DNA of 6,556 nt from Iamia sp035575815 (GTDB lineage Bacteria; Actinomycetota; Acidimicrobiia; Acidimicrobiales; Iamiaceae): the NCBI RefSeq assembly GCF_035575815.1, contig NZ_DATLXO010000029.1:1-6556 (forward strand). The letters are read 5' to 3'. A program made the translations under genes and the position numbers. The first letter of the stretch is position 1, and every line of letters begins with the position of its first letter. The notes under the pieces are model-generated. The model was given only the letters and a program-made list of their open reading frames with translations. It did not search any database and was not told where the DNA came from. Shown piece by piece: positions 3,992 through 6,556 of this stretch.

Positions 3992-5422
3992 ATGGCCAAC
4001 GACCACCCCTACGCCGAGCGCTACGGAGTCAACCGGCGGATCCCCGAGATGGGGCGCCCCCGCGACGAGGTGCTGGCCGAGCTGCGGGAGATGGCCACCG
4101 CTGAGGATGAGACGTGGGAGTCGGGCACCTGCTCGGGGACCATGTACTGCGGCGACCACGAGCACTACGACTTCCTCAACGAGGCGTTCGGGATGTACGC
4201 CCACGTCAACGCGCTCCAGCGCGACATCTGCCCCAGCAACACCCGCTTCGAGGGCGAGATCATCGCCATGACCCTCGACATGCTCCACGCCGAGGCCGTC
4301 ACCGACACCGAGCCCGCCGGCATCGTCACCAGCGGCGGCACCGGGAGCATCTGCCATGCCGTGCTCGCCTACCGCGACCACGCCCGCCAGACCCGGGACA
4401 TCACCGCCCCCAACCTGGTGAAGCCCGAGACCGCCCACCCGGCCTTCGACAAGGGCTGCCACCTGTTCGGCATCGAGGTCCGCAACGCCCCGATCGACCC
4501 CGAGACGACCCTCGTCGACGTGGCCGCCATGGCCGCGCTCATCGACGGGAACACCATCGCCATCGTCGGCTCCGCCTGCAACTACGGCTACGGCACCATC
4601 GACCCCATCGGGGAGCTATCCGAGCTCGCCCTCGAGCGGGGCGTCGGCCTCCACGTCGACGGCTGCCTCGGCGGGTTCATCCTCCCCTGGGGCCAGGAGC
4701 TGGGCTACGACATCCCCACCTTCGACTTCCGCCTGCCCGGCGTCACCAGCATCTCGGCCGACACCCACAAGTACGGCTACGGGCTGAAGGGCACCTCGGT
4801 CGTGTCGTTCCGCGACAAGGCGCTGCGCAACAGCCAGTACTTCTTCCTCACCGGTTGGACCGGTGGGAAGTACTGCTCGCCGGGCATGGACGGGTCGCGC
4901 TCGGGCGGCATGCTCGCCTCCACCTGGGCGGCGATGGTCAGCATCGGCCGCGAGGGCTACCTCGGCTACGCCCGGGCGATCTTCTCCACGGCCGATGCCC
5001 TGAAGGCGGCGGTGCGCTCGCACCCCGCGCTGCGGATCATGGGCGACCCCACGTTCTGCTTCAGCTTCACGAGCGACGCCTTCGACATCTACCACGTCAA
5101 CGACGCCATGCGCCGCAAGGGTTGGCGCTTCAACGGCCAGCAGTACCCGAACGCCATCCACATGGCCGTCACCCGCCCCCAGACCCAGCCCGGCGTGGTC
5201 GAGCGCTTCACCGTAGACCTGGCCGAGGCCGTGGCCTACGCCAAGGAGCATGCGGACGAGACGCCGTCGAGCGCGGCGGTCTACGGCGGGGTGGCGGGCG
5301 GCCTCGACGACGAGGCCGATGAGTTCATCCGCATGGTGATGGGCGACATGATGGACCGCCAGCAGAGCGTCCCCGCCAAGGACCCCCTCGCCGGTGACGC
5401 CGGAGCCCTCCGCCCGGAGTGA
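3992..5422 (+). CDS. PLP-dependent lyase, sphingosine-1-phosphate lyase-like (group II decarboxylase family)
   Basis: A 476-residue fold-type I PLP enzyme. Its motifs resemble sphingosine-1-phosphate lyase, which splits phosphorylated long-chain bases into phosphoethanolamine and a fatty aldehyde. Seen: GTCSGTMYCGDHEHYDFLNEAF at 45-66 (read as two blocks, GTCSGTMYCGD and HEHYDFLNEAF), SGGTGSI at 114-120 (cofactor phosphate site), TAHPAFDKG at 147-155 with His149 to stack on PLP, HVDGCLGGF at 221-229 with Asp223 for the pyridine nitrogen, SADTHKYGYGLKGTS at 255-269 with Lys260 as Schiff-base Lys, and MDGSRSGG at 299-306. These match the order and spacing in the lyase. No membrane segment is visible, so it should be soluble, like other bacterial homologues. 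No other sphingolipid gene is near, and the natural substrate may be another amino acid or a phosphorylated amine. It has its own promoter and stands alone as a transcription unit. Glutamate or aromatic amino acid decarboxylase activity is the alternative. Confidence 0.85.
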   Translation: MANDHPYAERYGVNRRIPEMGRPRDEVLAELREMATAEDETWESGTCSGTMYCGDHEHYDFLNEAFGMYAHVNALQRDICPSNTRFEGEIIAMTLDMLHAEAVTDTEPAGIVTSGGTGSICHAVLAYRDHARQTRDITAPNLVKPETAHPAFDKGCHLFGIEVRNAPIDPETTLVDVAAMAALIDGNTIAIVGSACNYGYGTIDPIGELSELALERGVGLHVDGCLGGFILPWGQELGYDIPTFDFRLPGVTSISADTHKYGYGLKGTSVVSFRDKALRNSQYFFLTGWTGGKYCSPGMDGSRSGGMLASTWAAMVSIGREGYLGYARAIFSTADALKAAVRSHPALRIMGDPTFCFSFTSDAFDIYHVNDAMRRKGWRFNGQQYPNAIHMAVTRPQTQPGVVERFTVDLAEAVAYAKEHADETPSSAAVYGGVAGGLDDEADEFIRMVMGDMMDRQQSVPAKDPLAGDAGALRPE

Positions 5423-5444
5423 GGGGTGGGTCGGCGCGCCTCGG

Positions 5445-5450
5445 TACGAT
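5445..5450 (+). promoter_or_regulatory. -10 box of the DUF3107 gene
   Basis: TACGAT, 34 nt before the GTG at 5485, identical in sequence and distance to the box before the PLP lyase gene. An ATG overlapping it (5449) is in frame with the gene but would be outside the transcript. Confidence 0.5.
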
Positions 5451-5473
5451 GACCCCGCCCGCCGCCCGCTCAG

Positions 5474-5480
5474 AGGAGAG
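5474..5480 (+). promoter_or_regulatory. Ribosome binding site of the DUF3107 gene
   Basis: AGGAGAG, with its GGAG core six nt before the GTG at 5485. It decides the start in favour of GTG over the in-frame ATG at 5449, which has no such signal. Confidence 0.65.
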
Positions 5481-5484
5481 CCCC

Positions 5485-5715
5485 GTGGACGTCCGCATCG
5501 GAGTCACCTACACCGCCAAGGAGCTCGAGGTGGAGCTCCCCGACGGCGCGGAGGCGGACTCGGTCAAGGCGGAGGTCGAGGCCGCACTCTCGAGCGGTGG
5601 TGTCCTCTGGCTCACCGACCGCAAGGGCCGCTGCGTCGGCGTGCCGGCCGAGAAGGTCGCCTACGTCGACCTCGGTCCCGCGGCGAGCGACCGCCGCATC
5701 GGCTTCGCGGGCTGA
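5485..5715 (+). CDS. DUF3107 family small protein
   Basis: A 76-residue protein that belongs, by its whole pattern, to DUF3107, a family of small proteins widespread in Actinobacteria (mycobacterial example: Rv3208A/TB9.4). Function is not established. It opens MDVRIGVTYTAKELEVELPD, followed by an Ala/Glu-rich helix (SVKAEVEAALSSGG), then VLWLTDRKGRCVGVPAEKVAYVDLG and RRIGF at the end. This reads as a compact alpha/beta domain without signal peptide or membrane segment. GTG at 5485 is used because it has a good ribosome binding site and gives the family's usual N-terminus; ATG at 5449 would add 12 residues. The single Cys in the RKGRCVG turn has no obvious partner. It is followed after 47 nt by a Get3/ArsA-like ATPase with no promoter signal between, so the two are probably co-transcribed. 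Confidence 0.9.
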   Translation: MDVRIGVTYTAKELEVELPDGAEADSVKAEVEAALSSGGVLWLTDRKGRCVGVPAEKVAYVDLGPAASDRRIGFAG

Positions 5716-5762
5716 TCCACCGGCACCTGTCCGTCCGGCCACCGCCTCCGAACCCCGGGCCG

Positions 5763-6556
5763 ATGCCCCTCGACCTGCTCGACCGCCGACTGCTGTTCGT
5801 CACGGGCAAGGGCGGCGTCGGCAAGTCAACGGTCGCCGCCGGGCTGGCCCTGCTCGCCGCGGAGCAGGGGAAGCGCACCCTCGTCTGCGAGGTCGACGCC
5901 AAGGCCGGCCTGGCCGGCTTCTTCGAGTCGTCCCACACCGGGTTCACCCCCGCCGAGGTGCAGCCGCGCCTCTTCGCCATGTCGATGAACACCGAGGAGT
6001 CGTTGAAGGAGTACCTGAGCCTCCAGCTGAAGCTCCCCCTCGTGGCCCGCATCGGCCCGCTGGCGCGCACCTTCGACTTCGTCGCCAACGCCGCTCCCGG
6101 CGTGAAGGAGATCCTCACCGTCGGCAAGCTGGCCTGGGAGGTCGTTCAGGAGCACTACGACCTGGTGGTGGTCGACTCGGTGGCGAGCGGCCACATCGTC
6201 GGTCAGCTCGCGGCCCCCAAGGGCATCAACGAGCTGGTGTCGGTCGGCCTGGTGCGCAACCAGACGGCCTGGATGCTCGACGTGCTCGAGGATCCGGCGC
6301 GCACCGGTGTGGTCATCGTCGCCGCCCCCGAGGAGATGCCGGTCAACGAGACGATCGAGCTCTCGCAGCGGCTCCGCGCCGAGACCCGGGTCGACCTGGC
6401 CGCGGTGATCGTCAACCGGGTCCTGCCCGAGCTCTTCGGCCGGGACGAGGAGGATCTCTTCGAGGTCCTGCGCGTGCCCGAGCGGGTCGCCGTCCTCGAC
6501 GACGCCCTCGGTGGTGACGTCGGCCCGATCCTCGACGCGGCCGAGCTGGCCGTGAC
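5763..6556 (+). CDS. Get3/ArsA-like ATPase of the actinobacterial BagA type, cut by window edge
   Basis: The first 264 residues of an anion-transporting-ATPase-like (ArsA/Get3) protein; no stop is reached. Homologues in mycobacteria (Rv3679/Rv3680, BagA/BagB) are Get3-like proteins encoded as a pair. Seen: deviant Walker A GKGGVGKST at 15-23, CEVDAKAGLAGFFE at 42-55 in the switch I place, LAMSMNTEES-like segment at 70-80, FDFVANAAPGVKEILTVGKL at 104-123, and DLVVVDSVASGH at 133-144 in the switch II place, then GLVRNQTAWMLDVLEDP and VAAPEEMPVNETIEL. The last blocks resemble BagA-type proteins. Canonical ArsA/Get3 proteins have DPAH in switch I and DTAPTGH in switch II; both are altered here, so client and nucleotide coupling may differ. 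ATG at 5763 has no clear Shine-Dalgarno, and the region before it has no TAnnnT box. A second ATPase gene probably follows outside the window. Confidence 0.88.
   Translation, partial: MPLDLLDRRLLFVTGKGGVGKSTVAAGLALLAAEQGKRTLVCEVDAKAGLAGFFESSHTGFTPAEVQPRLFAMSMNTEESLKEYLSLQLKLPLVARIGPLARTFDFVANAAPGVKEILTVGKLAWEVVQEHYDLVVVDSVASGHIVGQLAAPKGINELVSVGLVRNQTAWMLDVLEDPARTGVVIVAAPEEMPVNETIELSQRLRAETRVDLAAVIVNRVLPELFGRDEEDLFEVLRVPERVAVLDDALGGDVGPILDAAELAV

Noticed and set aside
3110..4462. Minus-strand open frame of 450 codons over the toxin-antitoxin pair and lyase start
   Set aside because: Covers two intact genes with family motifs and two promoters on the other strand; composition marks it as a shadow.
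5433..5440. GGCGCGCC palindrome before the DUF3107 promoter
   Set aside because: Eight-base G/C palindromes are expected by chance in DNA this GC-rich, and nothing else around it suggests a site.

Overview
The window looks like chromosomal DNA from a very GC-rich actinobacterium, perhaps of the Acidimicrobiia type; that placement is an inference. The reasons are the strong G/C third-position bias, a DUF3107 protein (a family typical of Actinobacteria), a Get3/ArsA-like ATPase of the actinobacterial BagA type, an Mrp protein without the usual C-terminal CxxC, TAnnnT-type -10 boxes and several apparently leaderless starts.

Left part (1-1876, minus strand). Reading leftwards there is a SufR-like winged-helix regulator with C-terminal cysteines, a small secreted lipoprotein with a Thr/Glu-rich linker, a leader region with three stem-loops, and the N-terminal third of a cysteine desulfurase that runs off the left edge.

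Middle part (1877-3817, plus strand). A 92-bp divergent promoter region separates the regulator from mrp, a P-loop Fe-S carrier with an N-terminal MIP18 domain. The shared region holds a -10 box for each direction and a candidate operator. A cysteine desulfurase, a probable Fe-S-sensing repressor and an Fe-S carrier side by side suggest a small iron-sulfur biogenesis and control locus. After a strong hairpin comes a compact RHH antitoxin / MazF toxin pair. A seven-codon open frame with its own ribosome binding site overlaps the antitoxin start.

Right part (3818-6556, plus strand). Behind its own promoter is a full-length PLP-dependent lyase of the sphingosine-1-phosphate lyase / group II decarboxylase type. 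A second promoter with the same -10 box follows, then DUF3107 and the first 264 codons of a Get3/ArsA-like ATPase cut by the right edge. These last two probably form an operon.

No tRNA, rRNA, insertion sequence or CRISPR array was seen. No single undescribed system is proven. The best leads are the SufR-like/mrp divergon with its candidate operator, the sphingosine-phosphate-lyase-like enzyme in an actinobacterial setting, and the mini-ORF coupled to the toxin-antitoxin operon.
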